Below the pieces are notes generated by a model. That model was not told the origin of the DNA and did not search any database. It saw only the letters and a program-made list of their open reading frames with translations. A stretch of DNA of 64,000 bases from the NCBI RefSeq assembly GCF_900143265.1, contig NZ_FRDJ01000010.1, forward strand, positions 1 to 64,000, read 5' to 3'. This stretch comes from Fervidobacterium gondwanense DSM 13020 (lineage in GTDB: Bacteria; Thermotogota; Thermotogae; Thermotogales; Fervidobacteriaceae). The position numbers and the translations under genes were made by a program. Positions 51,478 through 61,064 of the stretch are shown here, piece after piece (the first letter of the stretch is position 1; each line of letters begins with the position of its first letter).

Positions 51478-54400
51478 AGTATTCAGAGATAATAGGTCTG
51501 TACGACTCATTTCACCCGGTATATGATTTAGAGAACGAGTATGACAAAGAGTATTGGAAAATATTTGTTCCAAACAAGAAATTTTACGAAATCTTATCTA
51601 ACGTCATAACGTCTTTTGATGGCTTAGAAAAGGAAAGAAAATCTATATGGATTCAAGGCGCTTATGGTACTGGTAAGAGCCATGCAACAGCTGTCATAAA
51701 GCACCTACTCTGGGATGATCCTAGAGACATCAGGGATTTTGTTGAGAGAATAGAAGATTCTCAGTTCCAAGAAAGAATTAAACACTTTAGAAATGATAGT
51801 AAGGTACTTCCAGTAGTAATTAAGGGTACTTCCGGAATAGATGGTCCGAGAACACTTAGGTACGTGGTTCAAAGGGCCGTAAAAAAGTCTCTGCTCCAGG
51901 TCGGGGATGATGTGGAAATTGAATCGGAATTCGAGCAGGTCATTAATCAGATAGAGAAAGGAATAGTAAGACTAGAAAAACTGATTCAGGAAGCTGATTT
52001 AGCAATATATGGCGATGGCCAGGAGATAATGAAAAAGCTCAGGAATGGCGATACAGAAATCCTGAGGAAAATAGAGAGAGTCCTAGAAAACGAGGGATTA
52101 CACGTTACATACGACAACATAACCGACTGGTTGTCTAAAGTCGTTGAAAAACTCAGAGAGAAAAGAGTGGCTGACTATCTTGCAATATACTGGGATGAAT
52201 TTACCGGTGTCCTTGAGCTTCAGAATGCGGGTTCCATATTAACGGAAATTCAAAGTATTGCCGAGCTCTCGGAGCATGAAGGAGTATATTTATTTATTAT
52301 ATCTCACAGAAAAATAGAACAATTCTCGAAGTTGAGAGATGACATTGGAAAAGTTAGAGATCGATTCAAAGTTATCGAGTACTCAATGGAACCGATAACA
52401 GCTTACCACATTGTCAAAGGGGCTCTTAAAAAGTTAAGACCCCACGATTACGAGATGGTACGAAAAGAGACTTTAAGCCGGGACGTTAAAGATGTTATGG
52501 AAAGCATAGCTGTGCAGGAACAAAAGACCACAAATGCTTCCGAATTATTAGAAACACTTCAGGACGGTTTTCCTATACATCCGTACACAATATACACTGC
52601 GGTTCTTGTAGCAAGATATTTCGGCTCGACAGAGAGGAGCATCTTCAAGTTCTTACATGACGAAGTCCATGGTTTTAAAGGGTTTATAGAGAAGAACCCA
52701 GATGAGGAGGGTGAGTACTTCCTAACTGCTGATAAATTATGGGACTTCTTCTATTCGGACTTTGAAATAAGAGAAGACGATGCCACGTTCGTTATAACAG
52801 AAAGATACAAGCGCTTTAAAAACCAAGTGGAACAGAATGGAGAAGAGTATATTAAGGTTTTCAAGGGAATCTTATTGTTGAATCTATTGTCTAGGTACAT
52901 AGATATTTCCGAGGCACACGAAAACCTATATGCGCCTCATAGGAAAAATATTAAAATGATGTTTGCAGGCTCGATCAAACCGTCGTATATAGATACGATA
53001 CTTGCTTTCTTCGAAGAAAACGAAATCTTTGTAAGAACACAAGACGAAAACTATTTTGTTACTAATTCCTCTCTCAAGCACGAGGAGATAAACAAAGAGA
53101 GGAAACAGTTAGAACCATACTATAACAATGTTAGCAAGATTGTAGAAGAAGTCATTAATAATTTAGACAGTGCCAAGGAAGAGTTGGAGAAACTAGTCCA
53201 GATTGGTACAAGAGAATACAAGTACGTGTTACTTGACGATAGTATGAACGAAAATACAATAAGGTCTAGACTCCTTAGTAAGTTAAAACCGAGCAGCGCA
53301 CTAAATTTTGCCTTAATCTTCGGAACAAACGAATATGCTCTCTCTAGTGTCAAAAATTTGGTTCGAAACCTATCTTTAGAGAAAAATTTTTCTCATATAA
53401 TCTTCTTAGTTTTAGACACGCTTTTCGAAGAGCAAGTCAAAAATGAGTTTATTAAGAATAAGGCAATGGCTAAGGTTGCCGAAAGTCACAGGTTTAATGA
53501 TGAAGCTTTGCTTTATCAGAACAATGCCATCAAGACAATCAAGGATTGGCTCAGTGAAGTAACGAGAGGTTACGTGAACTGGTATCTGAACGGAGCCAGC
53601 GATCGAGTTCCATGTGACAGTCTCGGTGATAAGGTTGGAATACAGCTAACTAACAAGGTGTTTCCGCACGGTTTTGAAACGTTAGAGGAGTTACGCAAAA
53701 ACGACAATGTTTGGACAAGAAGGAATTCTGCTAAGGCGGCAGAACCTTTTATCCTTGCTAAAAACAGAGACGAACTAGTAAGACAACTTGAAGATAAAAA
53801 AGGTATTTACCGTTTTCTTGTCGATATCATAAAAGACAACTCAGGTGAGTATATAGTAAGCAATAATTTAGAAATAAGACCAGATGTTGATAAATCCCAT
53901 CCGTTAGTAGTCTTAAGTGAAGAGGTTGAAAAAGCAATTGAGTTCGAATCCAAAAAAGGAATATTCAATTTGGGAGAAGCGCTAGAGTTTCTCTCAGAAC
54001 CACCATATGGTCTATATCCCTGCGCCGTTTATTTTGCGGCCCTCGCATTCAGCCTGAGAAAGTACGTAGGGAAGCTATATGATCTTGGAAAGAATGGTAA
54101 GGAAGGTCAAATTAATGAGATGCAGATGATTGAGAAAATAGGGCTTATCTTCGACTATTTCAGCGACAGAAAAAGGATAGATAAACTTGAGGTTCGCAAG
54201 GGTACCGAGCAAGAGAAAAAACTCTCTAAGATTTTGGCAGATATATTTGGAATAACCAGTGAAATAACCAGTTCGTTAGTAGGTGGTACCTTCAATGACA
54301 TACGATGGGGATTAAGGGAATGGAGCAAGAAATCTCGTTTTCCAATATGGAGCTTGCGGTATGCAATTGGCAGCGAAGAAGATAAGCTATTAACGGACGC

Positions 54401-54992
54401 AATTGCTTCAATTTGCGAAATCACAGAGTCACGTGAGCAGGATATTGATATCGAGACTTTGAGTAAATGGCTTAAGAATATAGATATGGCAAAATTTGAA
54501 CTGAAAGGAATTATTGACGAAGGTGCAATTAGAACTGGATTTATAAGATTTATAGAAAGACGTGTCCCAGGTATAAGTGGTCAGATAGGAGACATTGAAC
54601 AGCACATAGATGACATTTTAGACTATCTCGGTAGGAAAATGCAAGAAGAAGTAGGTACTTGGGTCGAAGATAAAGTTGAATCGGAAGTGAAGAGCTGGTT
54701 TATTGAAAAACTTAAACGTCACAATGGGCTTTCAGGAAATGTGGGTACAATAGGCGACAATCCTTCAGTGCCTTTGCTTGGCGATAAACCTGATTCCGTG
54801 GGTTACGATGCAGGAAATGGCTCATCAAATAACGAAATAGCAGAAATAAAAGAGCTTATTAACAAAAGCGAAGAGTTGAGGGTAAAGGCAGCTTTGATTA
54901 AGATAGTTGAGATTGCTTCCAATAACATTGAGATTAGGAGGATTGTAAAAGAGGTGCTGCGGGGGAATTTGAATGAGCATTTACGGAGCTAA
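51474..54992 (+). CDS. brxC: BrxC/PglY-like P-loop ATPase
   Basis: 1172 residues, typical of the very large BREX ATPases. Walker A GAYGTGKS (62-69) and a Walker-B-like IYWDEF (D241, E242), with a long helical remainder containing several coiled-coil-like stretches and a C-terminal helical domain. BrxC is an essential BREX component and is proposed to act as an ATP-driven assembly or DNA-linked motor. ATGA coupling to brxP and a 20-bp overlap into pglZ indicate one transcript. Identity rests on size, motifs and gene order. Confidence 0.78.
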   Translation: MKYSEIIGLYDSFHPVYDLENEYDKEYWKIFVPNKKFYEILSNVITSFDGLEKERKSIWIQGAYGTGKSHATAVIKHLLWDDPRDIRDFVERIEDSQFQERIKHFRNDSKVLPVVIKGTSGIDGPRTLRYVVQRAVKKSLLQVGDDVEIESEFEQVINQIEKGIVRLEKLIQEADLAIYGDGQEIMKKLRNGDTEILRKIERVLENEGLHVTYDNITDWLSKVVEKLREKRVADYLAIYWDEFTGVLELQNAGSILTEIQSIAELSEHEGVYLFIISHRKIEQFSKLRDDIGKVRDRFKVIEYSMEPITAYHIVKGALKKLRPHDYEMVRKETLSRDVKDVMESIAVQEQKTTNASELLETLQDGFPIHPYTIYTAVLVARYFGSTERSIFKFLHDEVHGFKGFIEKNPDEEGEYFLTADKLWDFFYSDFEIREDDATFVITERYKRFKNQVEQNGEEYIKVFKGILLLNLLSRYIDISEAHENLYAPHRKNIKMMFAGSIKPSYIDTILAFFEENEIFVRTQDENYFVTNSSLKHEEINKERKQLEPYYNNVSKIVEEVINNLDSAKEELEKLVQIGTREYKYVLLDDSMNENTIRSRLLSKLKPSSALNFALIFGTNEYALSSVKNLVRNLSLEKNFSHIIFLVLDTLFEEQVKNEFIKNKAMAKVAESHRFNDEALLYQNNAIKTIKDWLSEVTRGYVNWYLNGASDRVPCDSLGDKVGIQLTNKVFPHGFETLEELRKNDNVWTRRNSAKAAEPFILAKNRDELVRQLEDKKGIYRFLVDIIKDNSGEYIVSNNLEIRPDVDKSHPLVVLSEEVEKAIEFESKKGIFNLGEALEFLSEPPYGLYPCAVYFAALAFSLRKYVGKLYDLGKNGKEGQINEMQMIEKIGLIFDYFSDRKRIDKLEVRKGTEQEKKLSKILADIFGITSEITSSLVGGTFNDIRWGLREWSKKSRFPIWSLRYAIGSEEDKLLTDAIASICEITESREQDIDIETLSKWLKNIDMAKFELKGIIDEGAIRTGFIRFIERRVPGISGQIGDIEQHIDDILDYLGRKMQEEVGTWVEDKVESEVKSWFIEKLKRHNGLSGNVGTIGDNPSVPLLGDKPDSVGYDAGNGSSNNEIAEIKELINKSEELRVKAALIKIVEIASNNIEIRRIVKEVLRGNLNEHLRS

Positions 54993-57435
54993 ATGGACTG
55001 AAGGAGCTACAGTCGAGTTCGCTTCATACACCGATGTATGTAAACAAATAATCAATGAAACAGATAGGGAAACTTTGTCACACAGGCGATTCCCGTTAAG
55101 ATTTATCTTTTCAAATTCTGCAGAGGACATAAGAAACATCATAAATTCTGTACATTGCGAGCTCGGAGCCCGTGTTTTGAACATTTCCGAAGTCCTAAAT
55201 AATGACGAACAATGGCCAACAAGAGATGAAATCTGTCGTCTCATAAAGAACACAGAGACAGATACTGTTCTTATAGCATTGTCAGAATATCTAAGATTTC
55301 TTAATGATACTGACTTTTCATCCTTTTTGTACGCAATATCTAGTATAGAAAAGCCAAATGTCAGAGTTTTTATCCCAATGTTAGGTTTATGGGAAAGATT
55401 CTATGCACTGTTTTGGAAAGAATTCTACAGGGCGAAAGAATGGGCTCCCGTTTGGAGGATCAGTAGTGCGCCAAACAAGCATACAAAGATATACTGCTTA
55501 CAATTTAACACTGATAACTTAGACAGCAAATTAGAAGGAAGTCTGCCCGGTTGCAAGTTGGTAAAATCAGTATCTGAATGGTTTAGTACATATCTTCAAA
55601 CAGAAGTTGAGAAAATTATCATAGTCTCAAAGGTACTAAACATGCTTTCTAAAAACGCATCTTCGGATAATGCGGTTGACTTTAGATTGCTTCAAGACCA
55701 AAAACAGCTTTTAGAAGAGGTTTATGGATTGGAGGTTCCTATAGATTACAACGAGAACGAGAAAAGGTACTGGACACAGTTATTTCACCTAATAAGTCAA
55801 CAACGTCGTGACTTCTCTAATAGTTTTCTGAAAATTGTGGAATACCATTTTAACGTGCATGACATGAGCTCATTGAGTCTAGGAAAAATTGTAAGGTTAA
55901 TAGAACAGGCGAGTGATTTTGACATTTGGTTGTTAGCAAAGACCTTGCCTAAGGTTAATAAATCTAATGAGTATCTCAATATTTGCCTTTCTTCGCTCGA
56001 TAGCTTCAAACAAGAGAAACTAATATCGAAATTATGGTTTAAGATATTCTCATTCAAAAGCGAACACCTAAGTCAGAAGACCTGTGATGAACGAAGAGAC
56101 ATTCTAAGAGAGATTACGCGAGCTATGTCAGACCCTGAGGAACTAATTCCAGATCTGGAAAAGGAATTGAGTACTTTATTGAACAAATTAGATAAGCGGG
56201 AAGTTATAAAATATCTCACAGGACTGACGAGTTATGAACGAGAACTTATAATTAAACTACTATTAGAGGTTGATAGTAAAGACGGAATTCGAGATGAACT
56301 AATGAAGTTATACCCAGAATTAAAGTACTACATAGACTGGGAAAGCATTAAGTTGAGTATCGATGCTCCAGAATGGATAATAAGGTATTTCACTTTGTAC
56401 AACTTCTCAAAACTTCAAAACAAGAAACACGAAGAAATTGATACGATACTAAATAAGTTTAACCACAATAAGGAGAGTTTCTCGGAATGGTATATTCATT
56501 TAAACCTTGTTCTAAAGTTAATTGAGGACAAGGGAAGAGAAATGTCTTCTGGCACTCTCAGATACATTTGGATAGATGGTTTAGGTGCGGAGTGGCTGCC
56601 ACTAATAGCTAACCTTGTTGAAAAATCGGGGAAAGCAACTATTACCTTTAAGGCTCTCGCACGCGTTTCTCTTCCAAGTACAACAAAATGTAATAGGTAC
56701 GAGTACGAAAAAATAGCTGATTTAGATAATTTTGTACATTCTCAATCATCTTACAAACATCCAGAATGCCTAGTTAAAGAAATAGAGATTATAGAAAAAA
56801 TTGTTGACAAAATTCTTAGATATCCTGAAGAAAGAATCATCGTTGTTTCTGATCACGGCTTTAGCTTTCTTTGCACAAAAGAACATGGAAGCTACAAAGC
56901 ATTCAATTTCGATGCTGAACACGAAGGAAGGGTTATGTTCATGGAGGAAGGCAATGATTACATCGGTGATGAATACTACATGGTTTGGAACATAATGGAT
57001 GGAACGTGCAAGGATATCTACAAGAAGGCTCTGATCGCTTTGAAACACTTATCATTGAACAACAAAGTTCCGTATAGAGAAGTTCATGGCGGTGCAACAC
57101 CCGAAGAGGTTATTGTCCCATTCCTAATTATAGAAAAGAAAAAAGAGTCTGACCATGGTTCCATCAAGAAATTTGAAGTAAAGTTTGATAGTACAGAATT
57201 ATCTTTAAGGAATCCGATCCTGAGGTTTAAAATCATTCCAAAACCTGACAAGGTGGTTGCTAAGATTCAAGGGAAAGAACTTAATGTGGAGGCAAGTTCA
57301 TCACCGAACGAGTTTACAATTAGATTAACCAGTTATTCAACGGGAAAGTACGTACTTAACCTATACATTGACGAAGGAGTGTACGAACAAGAGATTAGCA
57401 TCTACGGAGGCTTTAAGGAAAGGGAATTGTTCTAA
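54973..57435 (+). CDS. pglZ: PglZ-domain protein
   Basis: 820 residues. The C-terminal third is a PglZ alkaline-phosphatase-like domain: YIWIDGLGAEWLP (531-543, metal Asp535), VVSDHGFSF (Asp627, His628) and VHGGATPEEVIVPF (His705), all conserved metal-site positions of the family. The N-terminal ~500 residues are helical and not recognised. PglZ is the defining gene of BREX and Pgl phage-exclusion systems; its biochemical role is not settled. ATG 54973 lies within the brxC end. Confidence 0.88.
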   Translation: MSIYGAKWTEGATVEFASYTDVCKQIINETDRETLSHRRFPLRFIFSNSAEDIRNIINSVHCELGARVLNISEVLNNDEQWPTRDEICRLIKNTETDTVLIALSEYLRFLNDTDFSSFLYAISSIEKPNVRVFIPMLGLWERFYALFWKEFYRAKEWAPVWRISSAPNKHTKIYCLQFNTDNLDSKLEGSLPGCKLVKSVSEWFSTYLQTEVEKIIIVSKVLNMLSKNASSDNAVDFRLLQDQKQLLEEVYGLEVPIDYNENEKRYWTQLFHLISQQRRDFSNSFLKIVEYHFNVHDMSSLSLGKIVRLIEQASDFDIWLLAKTLPKVNKSNEYLNICLSSLDSFKQEKLISKLWFKIFSFKSEHLSQKTCDERRDILREITRAMSDPEELIPDLEKELSTLLNKLDKREVIKYLTGLTSYERELIIKLLLEVDSKDGIRDELMKLYPELKYYIDWESIKLSIDAPEWIIRYFTLYNFSKLQNKKHEEIDTILNKFNHNKESFSEWYIHLNLVLKLIEDKGREMSSGTLRYIWIDGLGAEWLPLIANLVEKSGKATITFKALARVSLPSTTKCNRYEYEKIADLDNFVHSQSSYKHPECLVKEIEIIEKIVDKILRYPEERIIVVSDHGFSFLCTKEHGSYKAFNFDAEHEGRVMFMEEGNDYIGDEYYMVWNIMDGTCKDIYKKALIALKHLSLNNKVPYREVHGGATPEEVIVPFLIIEKKKESDHGSIKKFEVKFDSTELSLRNPILRFKIIPKPDKVVAKIQGKELNVEASSSPNEFTIRLTSYSTGKYVLNLYIDEGVYEQEISIYGGFKERELF

Positions 57436-57461
57436 CAGCTTAGCTTATGGGGGGATTATAC

Positions 57462-58904
57462 GTGGACACTAACTTAAACGAACTTGACGAAAAGATACGT
57501 AGCGTTTTTCCCTATGAGTCTGTGATGAAACAACCGGGCCTTCAACAGGTATTCTCTGGCTATAACCTCCCATCCTTTGTAAAGGACTGGCTTCTCCAAA
57601 AACATACAGAAATTGATGGAAGTATCGATACGGACAGTTTAAAAGACTTTCTGACGAAGCATATTGCTTACAAAGGAAGTAAAATTAAAGGTCAGTTGAT
57701 TAACGATGGCTCACAAGTAACATTGTTGGCAAGAATTATAGTAGAGCCTGATGTAAAGAGTGGAATATTGAGGTTTTCCATACCAGATATCGACATAAAA
57801 TCAAACGAGGCAAGAATCCCTCCACACATTGCTCGCGAACATAGCAGTGAATTATCAGGAGGAGAAACGTGGGGCGTTGTAACTCTTGTATACGTGCCTC
57901 CAGATGGAAGAACTCCTGGAGCAATTGAATTAGCTGATTATAAGCCGTTCAAACCATATGAGGTTGATTTAGATTATTTCCGTGAAAGGAGAAAGGAGTT
58001 TACCTTAGAAGAATGGATAGATCTGCTAATACGTTCCATGGAATATAATCCTAGAGGATTCAGGTCTTTAAGCCAAAAACTTCTATTTATCTCAAGATTG
58101 TTAGTCTTTGTGGAACCCAATCTGAATATGATGGAGCTTGCACCAAAAGGAACTGGTAAATCATATACATATAGCAATCTTACCAAGTACGGTTGGATAA
58201 TAAGCGGTGGAACTGTGACACGAGCCAAATTATTCTATGACATTTCTAAACAAATGCCCGGTATCTTGACGCAATACGATTTTGTTGCGATGGATGAGGT
58301 TGAGACTATCAGATTCTCTGACGAAAGTGAACTTTTGGGTGCTTTGAAGAATTATCTGGAATCTGGACGATTTACAGTGGGGAACTACAACGGAGTTTCA
58401 TCCGCTGGAATGGTACTACTGGGTAACATACCATTATCTCACGATAAAACACCTTTGAGCAGCGACTATCTTGCAACCCTACCTCCATTTTTTAAGAATT
58501 CGGCATTGTTAGACAGATTTCATGGTTTTATCGAAGGTTGGAAACTACCAAGAATGCGTGAAGATATGAAAGTTCGCGGACATGCCTTAAATGTCGAATA
58601 CTTTTCTGAAATCCTGCACGAAATGAGAACAGTTCCTGATTTTGCCGATATATGTAAACGTTTACTTAGGATTCCAGAGAACTCGGATACTCGTGATACA
58701 AAAGCAATCGTCAAGCTGAGCACGGCATATTTGAAATTGTTGTTTTCCCACGTGAGAGACATAACTGACATAAGCAAGGAGGAATTTCAGATGTACTGCC
58801 TAACCCCTGCGAAAGAGATGCGGCAAATAATCAAGCGGCAATTAGCAATGATTGATAGAGAGTTTAGTGAGGAACTACCCAATATAGAGGTCGTTCGTCA
58901 ATGA
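57462..58904 (+). CDS. brxL: BrxL-like AAA+ ATPase, short form without Lon protease domain
   Basis: 480 residues from GTG 57462 (SD GGGGGGA); the ATG at 57447 overlaps the SD. Walker A APKGTGKSYTYSN (about 222-234), Walker B YDFVAMDEVETI, then LLGNIPLSHD and DRFHGFIEGW. It matches the ~450-480 residue BrxL-like family rather than the ~690-residue type 1 BrxL that carries a C-terminal Lon domain; no Ser-Lys protease segment is present. Last gene of the operon. Confidence 0.82.
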   Translation: MDTNLNELDEKIRSVFPYESVMKQPGLQQVFSGYNLPSFVKDWLLQKHTEIDGSIDTDSLKDFLTKHIAYKGSKIKGQLINDGSQVTLLARIIVEPDVKSGILRFSIPDIDIKSNEARIPPHIAREHSSELSGGETWGVVTLVYVPPDGRTPGAIELADYKPFKPYEVDLDYFRERRKEFTLEEWIDLLIRSMEYNPRGFRSLSQKLLFISRLLVFVEPNLNMMELAPKGTGKSYTYSNLTKYGWIISGGTVTRAKLFYDISKQMPGILTQYDFVAMDEVETIRFSDESELLGALKNYLESGRFTVGNYNGVSSAGMVLLGNIPLSHDKTPLSSDYLATLPPFFKNSALLDRFHGFIEGWKLPRMREDMKVRGHALNVEYFSEILHEMRTVPDFADICKRLLRIPENSDTRDTKAIVKLSTAYLKLLFSHVRDITDISKEEFQMYCLTPAKEMRQIIKRQLAMIDREFSEELPNIEVVRQ

Positions 58905-59879
58905 ATCTCTTAGATGATTGTCTTTGAAGAATTTAAGTCGCAATTTTGGACTATCTCCTGAAAGTATGATATGTAAAAAATCGTATTACCTTTTCACATC
59001 TCGCAGCTTTTACTCCATGGAAGTCATGTTTTTAATTTAATTTGATACCTTTTTTCTAATGGAGTACGCCATAACATTAGTTTCTAACCACTAACGGTGT
59101 TTTCCAGTACTTCTTCATTTAGATCCTGATTTAGGTCCTGCGCGAATATTGGACGATTTCTATAAGGCTCTTACCAAAGACATTCAGAAAAGCGAACGTA
59201 TTTATTTTTTCCAAAACTACAATCACAAACGATGCTCGAAAAGACAGAGCAAACGAAAAGTGGTTGAATATCATACTCAGAAAGAAATGAAGAACAACCC
59301 TTGTGTCAACCTTCAACATACAGAATTGCCACCATAAATTTGCAAAAGAAAATAAGAAATGCTATAATGCACGTTAGAGAAATCGCATCCTATCTCTATA
59401 AACGACCTAAAACGTGGAGTTCGAAACACGAAAGTTGCCCGACAATATTTGCTCATATCCGCATCAATACTATACTTTCTGTCATTGACAGGTTACTAAT
59501 TTTTGCCAAGCGAATTTTCAATAAGTCATTTATTCATGCGCTTCTGCGTTGAATTTTAAGTGTTTTGTTTCACAAAGTGTTAATATCATCTTATTTTTTA
59601 TATGTATTCTTCTTGATTTTCAGCTTGTGATTAGACATAATCAAAAAAATTCTCTACCTATTGTTACGATAATATTTCAAAGTGAAAAGCTAACACAACT
59701 CGTTTATTCATCAGCATGCATCAAGAAACAAGCACAAAAACCGGTAGGGAATCAGCATCAGTTCAAGAAAATCTGCGACTGTTAGCCATGCTAAAACAAA
59801 ATTTAGATAGTCTAACTTTGGAGGTAGAGAAAATCGCATTCCAAACTACATCTATTTATGCCTATTCTGGAAGGTAAGA
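58905..59879. other. Gene-poor, decayed stretch between BREX and CRISPR-Cas
   Basis: About 1 kb without a convincing gene. Two fragments read like coding remnants: 59149 onward in the + strand (LDDFYKALTKDIQKSERIYF) with stops around it, and a 53-codon ORF at 59716-59877 (MHQETSTKTGRESASVQENL ... IYAYSGR) that lacks an SD. Neither is recognised. Most likely eroded accessory genes. Confidence 0.45.
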
Positions 59880-60065
59880 GTCAGGAAGGAACCTCTCTCT
59901 GAAAGAGCTGGAAACCAAAAGTTTCAAAACTATTAATAAAAAATTTATTTGTTTTGTCAGGAAGTAACCTCTCTCTGAAAGAGATGATGGGAACCGGACG
60001 TTAAAAATAGCGCAAACGTTGAATTTATCCTTTTGATAGGTATTATCTCTGAAAGTGCTGAATTT
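59880..60065 (+). CRISPR. Short degenerate CRISPR array, 36-nt repeats, next to type III-A genes
   Basis: Three units. Repeat A, 59880-59915, is 36 nt (GTCAGGAAGGAACCTCTC then TCTGAAAGAGCTGGAAAC). Repeat B at 59956-59991 keeps GTCAGGAAG-AACCTCTCTC and the GAAAGAG core but has a damaged 3' end. Repeat C near 60030-60065 keeps only ATCTCTGAAAGTGCTG. The core-to-core periods are 76 and 74 bp, so spacers would be about 40 and 38 nt. The GGAAAC end is typical of type III repeats. It is followed by a terminator and then cas6. Confidence 0.65.
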
Positions 60066-60072
60066 ATAAGCA

Positions 60073-60106
60073 AAAGTGGGACTTTTGTCCCACTTTATTT
60101 TTTTCA
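60073..60106 (+). terminator. Terminator after the short CRISPR array
   Basis: Perfect 10-bp stem (AAAGTGGGAC / GTCCCACTTT) with a TTTT loop, then ATTTTTTTTC. Confidence 0.9.
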
Positions 60107-60117
60107 GAAAAATGATA

Positions 60118-60147
60118 TTGTTTTTCTTTTGTTATATATGATATAAT
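60118..60147 (+). promoter_or_regulatory. Promoter of the cas6-cas10-csm operon
   Basis: TTGTTT (60118-60123), 18-bp spacer, TATAAT (60142-60147), 63 bp before the chosen cas6 start. Confidence 0.72.
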
Positions 60148-60210
60148 AGTAACGTAAATTTGTAACGTGCGGTTACATTAAGAATAATGAATAATAACAG
60201 GAGGGGTAGG

Positions 60211-61002
60211 GTGTTTTACAGTCTTCTGCTCAACGTAAAAGCTGAGAATGATGGTATTATTGAGTATTATCCTGGCCGCAAGATTCATGGTTGGTTCTTT
60301 TCTGTGTTAAGATCTGCAGATGAACGAATTTCGAATGTCATGCATTCTAATATAAGTGATAAATCTTTCACTGTTTCTTCCTTCCTGGGCAAGAACGTAA
60401 GTAGACCTTTAGAAGTTAAACAAGGTGAAGTCTACTCGATTAGGATAACCCTCCTTGAAGATAGCCTTTTCGAGCTTTTCAGCAACAAGGTGTTTGAGTC
60501 CACACTGAAAGACCAGAATGCTCGATTTGGGAATGTAACTTTTAAGGTGCTCAATTTATCCGTGGGACAGTCTAACAAGTGGTCTGGATTTACAACAGAA
60601 GAAGAACTTTTCAATAAGGATAATACGCAAGCTGTTGTCAAACTAAAGTTTTATACACCCACTCTTTTTCGCATCGGGGATTTGCATTTGAGAGAGCCCG
60701 ACCCTGAGAAGGTCTACACAAGCCTTATTAGAAAATTCAACAAATACAGCAAGGTAAAACTCGATGAGAACTTGGTGGGGAAATTTAAGGATATAAAGAT
60801 TTTGGAAAAAGACACAATTCTAAAAAGAGTAAATTTTGGTGAATTCTACTTGCAAGGTTTCGTTGGAACTGTTACGTTCGAAGTGCCGTATGAAGATAAG
60901 CTTGTAGAAGCAGTGAACGTGCTTTCCAACTTTGCGTTCTACTCAGGTGTTGGTTACAAGTCGACAATGGGATTAGGGCAGTGCAAAAGGGAGGAACTCT
61001 GA
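60211..61002 (+). CDS. cas6: CRISPR-associated endoribonuclease Cas6
   Basis: 263 residues from GTG 60211, which follows SD AGGAGGGG (60199-60206); an ATG at 60187 lies before the SD and is unlikely. Cas6 cuts pre-crRNA within repeats. The double-ferredoxin fold ends in the hallmark Gly-rich loop YSGVGYKSTMGLG (244-256), with the N-terminal MFYSLLLNVKAEN strand and a PGRKIHGWFF segment holding a candidate catalytic His. First gene of a type III-A operon. Confidence 0.92.
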   Translation: MFYSLLLNVKAENDGIIEYYPGRKIHGWFFSVLRSADERISNVMHSNISDKSFTVSSFLGKNVSRPLEVKQGEVYSIRITLLEDSLFELFSNKVFESTLKDQNARFGNVTFKVLNLSVGQSNKWSGFTTEEELFNKDNTQAVVKLKFYTPTLFRIGDLHLREPDPEKVYTSLIRKFNKYSKVKLDENLVGKFKDIKILEKDTILKRVNFGEFYLQGFVGTVTFEVPYEDKLVEAVNVLSNFAFYSGVGYKSTMGLGQCKREEL

Positions 61003-61064
61003 CCACTGTCGCAAAATAATATCAAACTTTGGAGGTTACAAATCCATTAGGGGGGCAGATATAT

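Noticed and set aside
59149-59785. Several 60-85-codon open frames between BREX and cas6
   Set aside because: No SD sites, overlapping frames, low-complexity AT-rich translations and no recognisable domain; kept only as a region note.
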